Origin: Nostoc sp. NMS7
GTDB taxonomy: Bacteria; Cyanobacteriota; Cyanobacteriia; Cyanobacteriales; Nostocaceae
Assembly: GCF_017115085.1 (NCBI RefSeq)
Contig: NZ_JABXKJ010000185.1
Span: 39,680-103,679, forward strand
Direction: 5' to 3'
Length of the DNA: 64,000 nt
The notes below the pieces were generated by a model. The model ran no database searches and had not been told where the DNA came from. It was given only the letters and a program-made list of their open reading frames with translations. A program made the position numbers and the translations under genes. Positions 17,128 to 26,338 of the stretch are shown piece by piece; the first letter of the stretch is position 1; every line of letters begins with the position of its first letter.

Positions 17128-18753
17128 ATGCAAAAATTCTGTAAATATCTGCTATTTAGTCCAGCAGTCTGCGGTGTAATGCTATTTGTGAATACTGCTG
17201 CATTTGCAGGTGAAACATCCAGCACGTCTGAAATCAATCAACCGCAAGTTTTAGCTAATCCAGACACAAAAGCTACGAACATAGTGCCAAATCAGACAAT
17301 GGCGCAAGTTACCTCCGTGTCTCAATTTTCCGACGTACAACCCACCGACTGGGCATTCCAAGCATTGCAGTCCTTAGTTGAGCGCTATGGCTGTATTGCA
17401 GGATACCCAAATAGCACTTATCGGGGTAATCGGGCATTAACGCGATATGAGTTTGCTGCTGGTTTGAATGCTTGTCTTAACCGCGTTAACGAACTAATTG
17501 CTACAGCCACTGGCGATTTAGTTAAAAAAGAAGATTTAGCCACATTGCAAAAGCTGCGAGAAGACTTTTCAGCCGAACTGGCGACACTCCGAGGTCGTGT
17601 AGACTCAGTAGAAACACACACTGCTGAATTGGAAGCACATCAGTTTTCGACCACAACCAAGCTGAATGGGGAAGTGGTAATGGCGATCGCCAGTGTCATT
17701 AGTGGAAATACAGTTAATGGTCAAAAAGTCAACCAAAATACCGTCCTTGCAGATCGGGTGCGTCTGAACCTCGACACCAGTTTCACAGGTCAAGATTTAC
17801 TCAGAACGCGACTTCAGGCAACAAACCTAGATCCCTTTTCTCAGACTGCTACCTTTACACCAGAAGGTGATCTCCGATTTGCTGGTGGTAACAACAATAA
17901 TGCAGTTGTGATAGATGCGCTGTTATATCAGTTCCCTCTTGGTAAGAAAACAGGCGTCACCCTGGAAGCAAATGCAGGTGCAATTGATGATTTCACCAAC
18001 ACAGTCAACCCATACCTAGATGGGGACGGTGGTACTGGTGCCGTTTCCCATTTTGGGACTCGCAACCCAATTTATTATCTAGTCAATGGTACTGGTATAG
18101 GAATAAAACACGAGTTCAGTGATAACCTGGAACTAAGCTTGGGGTATTTAGCGAATGATGCTGCTAACCCTCAGCTAGGCTCTGGACTATTCAACGGTGC
18201 TTATGGTGCAATGGCGCAGTTAACTGTTAAGCCTAGCAACCAAATTACCTTTGGTTTGACCTACATTAACGCCTACAAAAATACTTTTTTTGCCAATGGT
18301 AGTGGTGGTAGCAATAACGCTAATGACAACATATTGCAGAATGCTTCTAGTAACTCCTACGGTATAGAAGCATCCTTTCAACCTAGCTCAAAATTCGTGA
18401 TTGGCGGTTGGGCTGGCTTGACGAAAGCTCGCGTCCTTTCAGTGACTCCTGGTGATGCTGAAATCTGGAACTATGCCGTCACATTGGCTTTCCCGGATCT
18501 TGGTAAAAAAGGTAACATTGCAGGCATTATCGTGGGTATGGAACCTAAAGTTACTAGTGTGAGCAGTTCTCTCAGCAATGCAGGTATTAACAAAGATCCA
18601 GACACTTCATATCACATTGAAGGTTTCTATCAATATCAACTGAGTGACAATATCAGCATTACCCCAGGAGTTATCTGGCTAACAGCGCCAGATCATAACA
18701 ATCAAAACGACGATATCGTAATTGGTACAGTGAGAACGACATTCACTTTCTAA
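17128..18753 (+). CDS. Iron-uptake-type porin (SLH + OprB domains)
   Basis: This cyanobacterial outer-membrane porin has a signal peptide ending near TAAFA and an SLH domain (FSDVQPTDWAFQALQSLVER .. CIAGYPN), which anchors it to peptidoglycan-linked polymers. A coiled-coil segment follows (DLATLQKLREDFSAELATLR), then a beta-barrel ending in aromatic TFTF. I chose the ATG at 17128, preceded by AGGA at proper spacing; the frame is open to 17092. The gene is divergent from the zinc-binding protein gene, so it may help metal entry across the outer membrane. The substrate is inferred from context only. A terminator follows. Confidence 0.9.
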   Translation: MQKFCKYLLFSPAVCGVMLFVNTAAFAGETSSTSEINQPQVLANPDTKATNIVPNQTMAQVTSVSQFSDVQPTDWAFQALQSLVERYGCIAGYPNSTYRGNRALTRYEFAAGLNACLNRVNELIATATGDLVKKEDLATLQKLREDFSAELATLRGRVDSVETHTAELEAHQFSTTTKLNGEVVMAIASVISGNTVNGQKVNQNTVLADRVRLNLDTSFTGQDLLRTRLQATNLDPFSQTATFTPEGDLRFAGGNNNNAVVIDALLYQFPLGKKTGVTLEANAGAIDDFTNTVNPYLDGDGGTGAVSHFGTRNPIYYLVNGTGIGIKHEFSDNLELSLGYLANDAANPQLGSGLFNGAYGAMAQLTVKPSNQITFGLTYINAYKNTFFANGSGGSNNANDNILQNASSNSYGIEASFQPSSKFVIGGWAGLTKARVLSVTPGDAEIWNYAVTLAFPDLGKKGNIAGIIVGMEPKVTSVSSSLSNAGINKDPDTSYHIEGFYQYQLSDNISITPGVIWLTAPDHNNQNDDIVIGTVRTTFTF

Positions 18754-18823
18754 TTTTCCCAATCTTACCTAAAGACGCAAATTTATTCTTTGTGTCTTCA
18801 CCTTTTTGGATGATTTCAAAATA

Positions 18824-18850
18824 AAAACCCAGCAAAAAATGCTGGGTTTT
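18824..18850 (+). terminator. Rho-independent terminator after the porin
   Basis: The stem AAAACCCAGC / GCTGGGTTTT has an AAAAAAT loop and lies between the convergent porin and PEP-CTERM genes. It is symmetrical and may serve both. Confidence 0.85.
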
Positions 18851-18906
18851 ATATCTTAAAAGGAGAACGAGATTGTTAGTTTGCCAGTCGGTCTAAATAG
18901 ATGATT

Positions 18907-19617
18907 TTAACCTAACTTTGATTTCCGTTTCACAAATGAACCAGCACTCATAATACCGAACGCTAGCAAGCCTAATGTTGCAGTAGGTTCAGGGACACTA
19001 GCTAGTCTGTAGCTATGGTTATCAGTTTCAAATGCAAGACCAGTTGATCTCAAAACTACTTTATCAAAAGTCTCTCCTGTGTCTGCTAACAAATTAACAT
19101 AGACATTATTTGCACTACCACTCTGTGCACCATTCGCTGGAGCGCCTGGAACATCTGCGCCACTAAATGTTTTTAGTAAATTACCTCCACTATAGACATC
19201 CACAAAGTTATATGCGTCTATTGACCCCCAGTAAAGGCCAAAGTAATTAATAGCCTTAGCAAAGGTAATAGTTTCATTACCAGTGTTTCCTGCAATATCC
19301 TTACCGTTAGCTTGGGCACCTTGTGGCGCAACTGTTAGATATTTGCTGGTATCACCGAAGGGGGTAGCATATTGACTATCTACACTTCCTTGGACAATTC
19401 CATTGGTTGCAGAGTAAGTAACAAATCCGTTTGGATCGGTTGCTGCCCCGGAATTGAAGTTGATCGTTGTAGCTCCTTCAATATTAGTGTATTGACCTTC
19501 TCCTGCAACAGGTATGGAGCCTCCTTTAGTCAGGCTAACAGCGCCAGCTGGGTTAGCACTCATCAAAAGAACTGCTGTTCCAACTAAAGCTAATGATAGT
19601 TTTTGGAGAGTAGACAT
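18907..19617 (-). CDS. PEP-CTERM sorting domain protein
   Basis: This secreted 236-residue protein has a signal peptide ending ANPAGA. A beta-rich middle region carries FAKAINYFGLYWGSIDAYN and FVDVYSGG, as in Npun-type PEP-CTERM proteins. The C-terminal tail has VPEP, a membrane segment (LGLLAFGIMSAGSFV) and basic residues KRKSK. That tail is the signal for an exosortase, which transfers such proteins to the envelope in exopolysaccharide producers. AAGGAA lies eight bases before the ATG. It appears monocistronic. No exosortase gene is in the window. Confidence 0.9.
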   Translation of the reverse strand: MSTLQKLSLALVGTAVLLMSANPAGAVSLTKGGSIPVAGEGQYTNIEGATTINFNSGAATDPNGFVTYSATNGIVQGSVDSQYATPFGDTSKYLTVAPQGAQANGKDIAGNTGNETITFAKAINYFGLYWGSIDAYNFVDVYSGGNLLKTFSGADVPGAPANGAQSGSANNVYVNLLADTGETFDKVVLRSTGLAFETDNHSYRLASVPEPTATLGLLAFGIMSAGSFVKRKSKLG

Positions 19618-19925
19618 TGATTTATTTCCTTAAACATTTGATACCCATACTTTGGCATATCATCCTGGTATCTGTGTAGTTATAGGCAATCATTTTTACC
19701 AAAACAATTTATTGAGCCAATAAATCTGAAGATGGCAAAAAGCTATTTAAAATAAAGCATATGAAGATAATTAATCTAAAAAATTTTTAGTATATATACT
19801 GAAATAATGAAGTTTTATTGAATTTTTAAGCTTTATTTTGTACAGCTAATTTTACTGATGTATGGTAGGGTCGATCGTTTGTGTTTATACTTACTATTTT
19901 TTTAGTTTGTTGTCCAACTCAAAAC
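19618..19925. other. Intergenic region, AT-rich
   Basis: About 300 bases separate the PEP-CTERM gene start from the end of a decayed gene. It must hold the PEP-CTERM promoter. I see no coding frame or strong hairpin. Confidence 0.4.
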
Positions 19926-20464
19926 TCAGGTTTGCACAGCAAATTCTTCTGGATCAACATCCCAATTTACTCAGCGAATTGCTTCACGCGCTGAGTTCAT
20001 ATTTGGTGGAACTCGCAAGGCGTGAATAAAGCTTGTACTGGGGCAAGTCATTTTTAATAAATAAATTGGCTCGATATCCACATTGTTATCAATTTTTAAT
20101 AGTGTATATTCTTGCCAATTATCTAATTCAATAGCTTGTAATTCCTCGGAAATTCTGGCGTAACCGATACCCTCAATTAGTACTCGCCGTAGTTCGGCAT
20201 TTTCCTCTGATCAGAACCACTATCCCAATCGCTACTAAGTTCTTGTGATAATTTGCTTAAAGTAGTTATCAAAGCAGCATTTGGGCTATCATAAAAAACT
20301 ATCTCAGGTTCTTCCATACCAATCAAAACATAAGTAGCTTTGACCGCTTCAGAGGCTTTTTCACGATCAATTCGCTCAGTTGAAAGCGCGATCGCTCTCC
20401 ACTTTTCCCGATAAACTGGAATTAAAGCTTCTTGCTCAGGCGTTAACTTTTCAATCACCGACAT
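19926..20464 (-). pseudogene. Decayed DUF6745-like gene (internal deletion, frameshift, nonsense)
   Basis: The first 80 residues (MSVIEKLTPEQEALIPVYRE, then KWRAIALSTERIDREKA) match the start of a cyanobacterial family that I recall as DUF6745, whose members are several hundred residues long. After SSDWDSGSD the frame shifts. In the shifted frame the sequence reads EENAELRRVLIEGIGYARI and later DIEPIYLLKMTCPS, FIHALRVPPN and NWDVDPEEFAVQT, which is the family's C-terminus. The long middle is gone, and a TGA interrupts the tail where TGG (Trp) is expected. An automatic call would give a 95-residue protein, but this is a relic. Confidence 0.75.
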
Positions 20465-20747
20465 AGCGCCAACCTTCAGGCTCGTATTCTCGCTGAATTT
20501 TCAGCATCGAGTTACCTTGGGGAATAGAAATAGCTTTATGCTGCTGATGAGCTAGCAATGCCGACTCGGAAAACACACGTAAATAGAGTGTGCTATCTTG
20601 TTCGTATAATTCCCCCTTGCCCTCAGTAATACGATGTTTATGGCCCGTAACTTCGCCTTCTGCCAAAGTTAAATGAGGTATTTTTTGTCCTTCAACCTGC
20701 TGCACAGGTAGTAAGATAACATCACCTTGACGAATTGCTTGCATCAT
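20451..20747 (-). CDS. Conserved hypothetical protein, partner of the DUF6745-like gene
   Basis: The 98-residue protein begins MMQAIRQGDVILLPV and carries LTLAEGEVTGHKHRI and FSESALLAHQQHKAISIPQG, ending YEPEGWRYVGD. I recall similar small proteins next to DUF6745 genes in Nostoc-type genomes; the function is unknown. Its end overlaps the start of the decayed gene by 14 bases, as in a coupled pair. It may be an orphan left by decay of its partner. The frame is intact. Confidence 0.65.
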   Translation of the reverse strand: MMQAIRQGDVILLPVQQVEGQKIPHLTLAEGEVTGHKHRITEGKGELYEQDSTLYLRVFSESALLAHQQHKAISIPQGNSMLKIQREYEPEGWRYVGD

Positions 20748-20833
20748 TTTGTCTCAAGCGGATAGGTAGAAACCCCACTTCGCTTTTACTCTTAAGTTTG
20801 GTTTAATTTTGGCACAAGCTCTATGAGAGTCGG

Positions 20834-20930
20834 GTATTGGGCATTGGGCACTTGTACTGACTTGTACTGAGCGGCGTCGAAGTAGCGTTGCCGTTGGCGC
20901 AGCCTCTCGTAGAGAAGTATTGGGCATTGG
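20834..20930. repeat. Dispersed repeat cluster upstream of topA
   Basis: GGTATTGGGCATTGGGCAC is followed by two TTGTACTGA copies, GCGGCGTCGAAGTAGCG, CCGTTGGCGCAGCCTCTCGT and AGAGAAGTATTGGGCATTGG. It belongs to the same family as the cluster at 15676-15768. Confidence 0.8.
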
Positions 20931-21165
20931 TTATTTCTTCCCCACTCCCGATTCCCATTCGGCTACGCTCACGGCAAGCCCACTCACCATTCCCCAATTA
21001 AAGGATATTTTGAAAACTTTACTCGCCAATTATGCGTTAGATAAGTTAAAGATTGAAATAGCTGGAATATTCACACCCAGCGTTCCCCTACCCTATCCTT
21101 TAGGAAGGACTGCACCCGAAGTTAAGCGGATTTTCGCCCTAACGGGCAGTTTATGTGAGGATTAA
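20920..21165 (+). other. Doubtful short frame upstream of topA, possible gene fragment
   Basis: An 81-codon frame starts inside a repeat. Only its second half (DILKTLLANYALDKLKIEIA, then PSVPLPYPLGRTAPEVKRIF) looks protein-like. I do not recognise a family. It could be the tail of a lost gene or chance. The 100 bases after it, up to topA, hold its promoter region and nothing else visible. Confidence 0.25.
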
Positions 21166-21263
21166 ATCACCGCCCTAAGCGTGACCTTTTATCTTGACAA
21201 TTTGCAAAAATTACCTCAATTTGACTGTTTAGCTTAGTAGCTATTCTTTTTTTTGAAATTTCC

Positions 21264-23915
21264 ATGTCAACTCTCGTCATCGTCGAATCTCCAACCAAAG
21301 CTCGTACCATTCGCAACTACTTGCCATCAGGCTATCGGGTGGAGGCATCTATGGGTCATGTGCGTGACCTACCTCAGTCGGCTAGTGAAATTCCTGCTGC
21401 CGTCAAGGGGGAAACATGGGCGCAGCTAGGGGTAAATGTGGACGCCGACTTTGAACCGGTATATGTTGTCCCGAAAGACAAAAAGAAAATTGTCACTCAG
21501 CTCAAAGAAGCCCTCAAAGATGTAGATGAACTGATTCTGGCAACGGACGAAGACCGGGAAGGTGAAAGCATTAGTTGGCATTTATACCAATTGCTGAAGC
21601 CAAAAGTTCCGACTAAGCGGATGGTGTTTCACGAAATTACCCAAGACGCGATCAAAAAAGCGTTGAGCAACTGTCGCAATATCGATGAGCAGTTGGTTCG
21701 CGCCCAAGAAACGCGGCGGATTTTAGATCGACTCGTAGGTTATACCCTGTCTCCTCTGCTATGGAAAAAAATCGCCTGGGGATTATCTGCTGGGCGAGTG
21801 CAATCTGTAGCTGTGCGACTTTTAGTGACTAGGGAACGCCAACGCCGTGCTTTCCATGAGGGTACGTACTGGGATTTGAAAGCCAGTTTGTCAAAGGAAA
21901 AAACCCCCTTTGGTGCCCAGTTGGTAACATTGGCAGGAGCGAAAATAGCTAACGGCAGCGATTTTGACGCAGCAACTGGACAAATTACCGTCGGTCGCAA
22001 TGTCTTATTGCTCAACGAAGACCAAGCGGTAGCGCTCAAGGAACGCCTGACTGGAAAAACTTGGAGTGTTAGCGAGATCGAGGAACGCCCGGTGACGCGC
22101 AAACCCTCGCCACCTTTCACCACCTCGACGTTGCAACAAGAATCTAACCGGAAACTGCGCCTCTCAGCCCGTGACACGATGCGGGTTGCTCAAAATTTGT
22201 ACGAGCAGGGGTATATTACCTATATGCGGACAGATTCGGTGCATTTGTCAGATCAGGCGATCGCAGCTGCTCGTAGTTGTGTAGAAAAGCTCTACGGTAA
22301 ACAATACCTCAGTCCCCAACTTCGGCAATACACTACCAAATCCAAAGGCGCACAAGAGGCGCACGAAGCAATTCGTCCAGCAGGTAGCAGCTTTCGCACC
22401 CCCCAAGAAACGGCTTTGGGCGGTCGGGAACTTGCGGTTTACGATTTGATTTGGAAGCGGACTGTCGCCTGTCAAATGGCTGATTCCCGCCAAACTCAAA
22501 TTAGCGTGCAATTGCAAGTCGAGGACGCGGGATTTCGTTCTTCTGGCAAACGGATTGAATTTCCCGGATACTTACGTGCCTACGTTGAAGGCTCAGACGA
22601 CCCGGAAGCAGCACTAGAAGACCAGGAAGTAATTTTGCCGAATCTGAAAGTGGGAGATCATCCGAATTGTACAGAACTGGACGCAGTTGGGCACGAAACT
22701 CAACCGCCAGCTAGGTATACCGAAGCAACTTTGGTGAAAACCTTAGAAAGTGAAGGTATTGGTCGTCCCAGTACCTACGCCAGCATCATTGGCACGATCA
22801 TCGACAAGGGTTATGCCCAATTGGTGACTAATGCTCTGATTCCCACCTTCACCGCTTTCGCCGTCACCGACTTGCTGGAAAAACATTTTCCAGATATTGT
22901 TGATCCCAGTTTTACCTCGAAGATGGAGCAAACCCTTGATGACATTGCTACAGGTGAAGTGAAATGGCTACCCTATTTGCGGAAATTCTATCTGGGAGAG
23001 AAAGGACTGGAAACCCTAGTTAGAGAACAGGAAAGTCAAATTGATGCCACCAAAGCTAGAACTGTAATACTGGAGAATCTAGAGGCCAAAGTCCGCATTG
23101 GTAAATATGGCCCTTATATTGAAGTCGAAAATGGTGAGGGGGTTATTACCGCCTCAATTCCCAAAGACCTGACACCAGCTGACCTCGACCCCAAACAGGT
23201 AGAAGTGTTGCTGCGACAAAAAACCACAGGTCCAGATCAGGTCGGTCGGCATCCCGAAACTGGCGAACCGATTTATGTGAAAATTGGTGCTTATGGTCCC
23301 TATGTCCAATTGGGCGACAAAACCGACGAAAACCCCAAACCGAAACAAGCCTCCCTACTCAAAGGCGTCACCCCGGAAACCGTGACTCTGGAAATGGCTG
23401 TTGGTCTGTTGGCACTACCCCGGACATTGGGAGTTCATCCAGTCACTGGCGGCAAAATTCAAGCAAGTTTGGGGCGCTTTGGCCCTTATGTGGTTCATGA
23501 CCAGGGTAAGGAGGGGAAAGACTACCGTTCCCTAAAAGTTGCTGATAATGTATTGACAATTAGTCTAGAACGTGCATTAGAATTGTTATCCGAACCAAAA
23601 AAGGGACGCAGTTCCACCAACAGCAAGTCTAAGGCAGCCTTACGCGAATTGGGTCCACATCCAGAGGACGGGGAAACAATCAACATCTACGATGGACCCT
23701 ATGGCCCTTACATTAAGCATGTCAAAACTAATGTGAGTATCCCAGAAGGGGAATCGGTAGAAGATATAACGCTGGCTGCGGCGCTGAACTTGTTGGCAAG
23801 TAAAGCATCGACTGGGAAATCGACTAGCAAAACGAGTAAATCAACGAGTTCCAAATCTAAGTCAACTGCTAAGTCATCAACGACTGCGGCGAAAAAAAAG
23901 GCGGCAGAAGGTTAA
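21264..23915 (+). CDS. topA: DNA topoisomerase I (type IA)
   Basis: TopA relaxes negative supercoils behind transcription. The 883-residue enzyme has the TOPRIM domain (VESPTKA near residue 8, ATDEDREGE near 95) and the strand-cleavage motif [13 protein letters not shown], with the active Tyr at about residue 320. The C-terminal region replaces zinc fingers with several repeats of the form [13 protein letters not shown], .. [11 protein letters not shown], .. [11 protein letters not shown] and [12 protein letters not shown] Ser/Lys/Thr-rich tail (from about residue 850) is typical of cyanobacterial TopA and probably binds DNA. The gene is apparently alone and is followed by a repeat-rich gap. 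Confidence 0.97.
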   Translation: MSTLVIVESPTKARTIRNYLPSGYRVEASMGHVRDLPQSASEIPAAVKGETWAQLGVNVDADFEPVYVVPKDKKKIVTQLKEALKDVDELILATDEDREGESISWHLYQLLKPKVPTKRMVFHEITQDAIKKALSNCRNIDEQLVRAQETRRILDRLVGYTLSPLLWKKIAWGLSAGRVQSVAVRLLVTRERQRRAFHEGTYWDLKASLSKEKTPFGAQLVTLAGAKIANGSDFDAATGQITVGRNVLLLNEDQAVALKERLTGKTWSVSEIEERPVTRKPSPPFTTSTLQQESNRKLRLSARDTMRVAQNLYEQGYITYMRTDSVHLSDQAIAAARSCVEKLYGKQYLSPQLRQYTTKSKGAQEAHEAIRPAGSSFRTPQETALGGRELAVYDLIWKRTVACQMADSRQTQISVQLQVEDAGFRSSGKRIEFPGYLRAYVEGSDDPEAALEDQEVILPNLKVGDHPNCTELDAVGHETQPPARYTEATLVKTLESEGIGRPSTYASIIGTIIDKGYAQLVTNALIPTFTAFAVTDLLEKHFPDIVDPSFTSKMEQTLDDIATGEVKWLPYLRKFYLGEKGLETLVREQESQIDATKARTVILENLEAKVRIGKYGPYIEVENGEGVITASIPKDLTPADLDPKQVEVLLRQKTTGPDQVGRHPETGEPIYVKIGAYGPYVQLGDKTDENPKPKQASLLKGVTPETVTLEMAVGLLALPRTLGVHPVTGGKIQASLGRFGPYVVHDQGKEGKDYRSLKVADNVLTISLERALELLSEPKKGRSSTNSKSKAALRELGPHPEDGETINIYDGPYGPYIKHVKTNVSIPEGESVEDITLAAALNLLASKASTGKSTSKTSKSTSSKSKSTAKSSTTAAKKKAAEG

Positions 23916-24405
23916 TTGCAAGTCAAACAATTTTGGACTTCGGCTACGCTCAGTCGAACGATTTAGGACTTTCCTACGGAACGCTACGCGTAGCTTGCTT
24001 CTTTGTTCGCGGAGCGTCTCGTAGAGAAGGAGTACGGCTACGGTTCCATCGAGCGACTTGTGTTGAGCGCAGTCGAAGTAAGTCGAGATGCTCAGTGGAA
24101 CGATTTTGGATTTGTTTGACTTAGCTTGACGTTAGTCGGGCATGAACGGAAAATCAAAAAATCTAAAAGACGCTCGATAGCGATCGCGTAGCGTCTGGTA
24201 GAAAGGAGTTAGCGACGTAAAAGCGTCTGACTCGCTCTCCGTTGGGGCTATCGGCTTTTCTTCAATCTGAAATTGGCACTCAAGAGTCCAAAGTCCGACT
24301 CTTGACCCTTGATCTCCATCCTTGATAGGATGAAGTTGGGTAGGTTGCAAGTGTGATACTCTAAAAAGTAAGGGTGAACACAACGCCAAGTTTTAGAGGT
24401 GGGTT
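23916..24405. repeat. Repeat-rich gap between topA and the small genes before aroQ
   Basis: Within 23934-24230 there are several members of the dispersed repeats: CTTCGGCTACGCTCAGTCGA, GCGGAGCGTCTCGTAGAGAA, TGTTGAGCGCAGTCGAAGTA and GCGATCGCGTAGCGTCTGG. Short frames here are made of repeat sequence and have no family likeness. The stretch 24240-24400 holds nothing recognised. Confidence 0.7.
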
Positions 24406-24486
24406 ATGTCCGAAATACAGGATTGTGTTTGGGCCCGGTTAGAAGCTACAGGTGCGAAAATATGCCATTTTCTGCGTACCTGTTAA
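24406..24486 (+). CDS. Possible 26-residue peptide upstream of aroQ
   Basis: ATG 24406 is preceded by GAGGTGGG, a good ribosome binding site, and opens a frame MSEIQDCVWARLEATGAKIC that stops six codons later. It is 38 bases before the next small gene. It might be a leader peptide or chance; no family is known to me. Confidence 0.3.
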   Translation: MSEIQDCVWARLEATGAKICHFLRTC

Positions 24487-24523
24487 TCAAAAATTGAGGT
24501 AGTATCTCAGGAGCGGTCAGTTC

Positions 24524-24664
24524 ATGGACTATATAGAAAAGGTGCTGGAAAAGCTTAAGGAATTAGCTCGTAGGCTAATTGAGAGCCTGTTAGGACCAGA
24601 GGGTGAACGGGAACCGGAACTGATTCCGATTCCTGTGAACGATCGCTCGCGCCGTCGCCACTAG
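24524..24664 (+). CDS. Small conserved-looking 46-residue protein upstream of aroQ
   Basis: The frame [20 protein letters not shown], then [20 protein letters not shown] and basic SRRRH, makes an amphipathic N-terminal helix, a proline-rich stretch and a basic tail. AGGAG at 24509-24513 lies ten bases before the ATG. The stop is seven bases before the aroQ start, so the two are probably co-translated. I do not know a function. Codon pattern, ribosome binding site and tight spacing make it a real gene rather than noise. Confidence 0.65.
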   Translation: MDYIEKVLEKLKELARRLIESLLGPEGEREPELIPIPVNDRSRRRH

Positions 24665-24671
24665 CCCGAAA

Positions 24672-25133
24672 GTGCTGAACTCGACGTTGCAACCCTTAAG
24701 CATTCTCGCACTGCATGGGCCAAACTTAAATTTGCTAGGACAGCGAGAACCAGGAATTTATGGTTCGTTGACATTAGCTGAAATTAACCGCCTGTTAGAA
24801 GAAGAAGGATTCAAGTTACAGGCGAAAGTTTTTTCTGTACAGTCAAATCATGAAGGAGTTTTGGTAGATAATATTCATGGCGCATTAGGACAATATCAGG
24901 GAATTTTGATTAATGCGGGGGCATATACCCATACAAGTGTGGCATTGCGGGATGCGATCGCTGCTGTTAATTTGCCCACAGTAGAAGTGCATCTGAGTAA
25001 TATTTACCGCCGGGAAGATTTTCGCCATCATTCTTACATCGCCCCAGTAGCGATTGGGCAAATAAGTGGTTTTGGCGGACAAAGTTACTTGTTGGGCTTA
25101 CAAGCGTTAGTGAATCATTTAAGAAGCATATAA
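24672..25133 (+). CDS. aroQ: 3-dehydroquinate dehydratase, type II
   Basis: AroQ carries out the third step of the shikimate pathway. The 153-residue dodecamer-type enzyme has [18 protein letters not shown] with the catalytic Tyr, [44 protein letters not shown] and the lid region [17 protein letters not shown]. The start is a GTG at 24672 or possibly a TTG a little later; it lies seven bases after the stop of a 46-residue gene. The next gene, 85 bases downstream, is also on this strand. Confidence 0.95.
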   Translation: MLNSTLQPLSILALHGPNLNLLGQREPGIYGSLTLAEINRLLEEEGFKLQAKVFSVQSNHEGVLVDNIHGALGQYQGILINAGAYTHTSVALRDAIAAVNLPTVEVHLSNIYRREDFRHHSYIAPVAIGQISGFGGQSYLLGLQALVNHLRSI

Positions 25134-25180
25134 GCATGAAAAACGAATTGATTTTAGAGTTTAGATTTTGGGTTAAATTC

Positions 25181-25215
25181 TTCAATCCAAAATCCAAAAT
25201 CCAAAATCCGAAATT
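25181..25215. repeat. Heptamer tandem repeat (AATCCAA type)
   Basis: Five near-identical copies of the heptamer CCAAAAT run up to the start of the next gene. This is a short tandemly repeated repetitive (STRR) sequence of the kind common in heterocyst-forming cyanobacteria. Confidence 0.8.
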
Positions 25216-25217
25216 CT

Positions 25218-26162
25218 ATGCGTTACTCTCCTATAAGTCGGTTTAAAGGTACTTTACTCGGAGCATTCCTGGGGGAAAGTTTAGCTTCTGGTGGTGAAAT
25301 ACAGTTTCCGAGTTACCTAAATTTGGGTAGAATGGCGGTTCTGGGTACCCAGAGTTTGATTGCCTTGGGTAGATTAGATTTAGATGATTGGATAGGGCGT
25401 CAGCAACAAGAATCTCTTCATTTAGCAGCAACTGATGACATATCGATAAAAATAATTATTGCCACACTACCAGTAGCACTTTTTTTTCATGAAAATCCAA
25501 TTAAGCTCCGACAAAACTTGCTGGATGTACTCAAAATCTGGGAGGATGACCCAGTAGTACGGGATGGAACACTCGCGGTAGGATATGCGCTCGCTCAAGC
25601 CTTAACTGAAAAACTTGACTCCCTAACCATCATCCCGCAAATAATTTCTTTTATCGGAGAAACACCGACATCAATCCCCAAAAATTTATTAATAGTCCAG
25701 AGTCTATTAGAGCAAGGGGCGGGATTGTCAAGGGCGGAAGCTGAGTTTGCTAGGGAAGAAAAACTCAGTAAGATTATTCCTATGGCATTTTACTGCTTTT
25801 TGAGTACTTTGGAAGACTTTCGCCTGGCAGTTTTGCGAGCGACTCACAATGGAAATTCTCAAGTGCAAGATGCTACGCCTCTATGCTCCCAGGCTACAGG
25901 TGTAATTACTGGTGCTTTATCAGGCGCATATAATGGTATAGGTGGAATTCCCATAAATTGGCAAGTCTTGCACTTGCAGAAGAATTCTCCAGCGTGGGGA
26001 TTAACTAGCTTTTCCCAAATGTTAAAATTAATCGATGCATTTGTGGCGGTGTGGTCAGGAGTGTATGATATTACCTTAAATCCAAGGGAGTTAACAGAAG
26101 AAGGATGTGAGGTGGACTTGCTTTGTGTTTACGCAGCTGCTCGCGTTATTCGATCGCGTTAA
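25218..26162 (+). CDS. ADP-ribosylglycohydrolase-like protein
   Basis: The 314-residue protein begins SRFKGTLLGAFLGESLASGG, as in ADP-ribosylglycohydrolase/DraG-fold proteins. It has an ATDDISIKI segment that resembles the TDDT metal motif, and LCSQATGVITGALSGAYNGIGGIP near the C-terminus, where family members have SGAHxG-type metal ligands. Not all metal ligands are obvious, so activity is uncertain. It may remove ADP-ribose or have a non-enzymatic role. It is about 85 bases after aroQ and could share its transcript. Confidence 0.65.
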   Translation: MRYSPISRFKGTLLGAFLGESLASGGEIQFPSYLNLGRMAVLGTQSLIALGRLDLDDWIGRQQQESLHLAATDDISIKIIIATLPVALFFHENPIKLRQNLLDVLKIWEDDPVVRDGTLAVGYALAQALTEKLDSLTIIPQIISFIGETPTSIPKNLLIVQSLLEQGAGLSRAEAEFAREEKLSKIIPMAFYCFLSTLEDFRLAVLRATHNGNSQVQDATPLCSQATGVITGALSGAYNGIGGIPINWQVLHLQKNSPAWGLTSFSQMLKLIDAFVAVWSGVYDITLNPRELTEEGCEVDLLCVYAAARVIRSR

Positions 26163-26187
26163 CAATAGTTATCAATTCTTAATTACG

Positions 26188-26250
26188 AACTTGTACTGAG
26201 CGCAGCCGTTGGCGCAGCCTCTCGTAGAGAAGTATTACGAATTACGAATT
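26188..26250. repeat. Dispersed repeat before the 7TM-HD gene
   Basis: TACGAACTTGTACTGAGCGC is followed by AGCCGTTGGCGCAGCCTCTC, GTAGAGAAGTATTACG and AATTACGAATT. It is another member of the GCGCAGCCTCTCG family. Confidence 0.8.
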
Positions 26251-26338
26251 ATTAATTAGCCTCCGCAGATCAAACTTCCCTGATAATTGTCTTTTTTGAA
26301 GCTATCAAAGTCGGCAATTGCAGGCAGAGATAATAAAA

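Noticed and set aside
21740..22177. 145-codon minus-strand frame inside topA
   Set aside because: It is an antisense shadow of a well-supported gene.
24132..24389. 85-codon minus-strand frame
   Set aside because: Composed mainly of dispersed repeat sequence with no family likeness.
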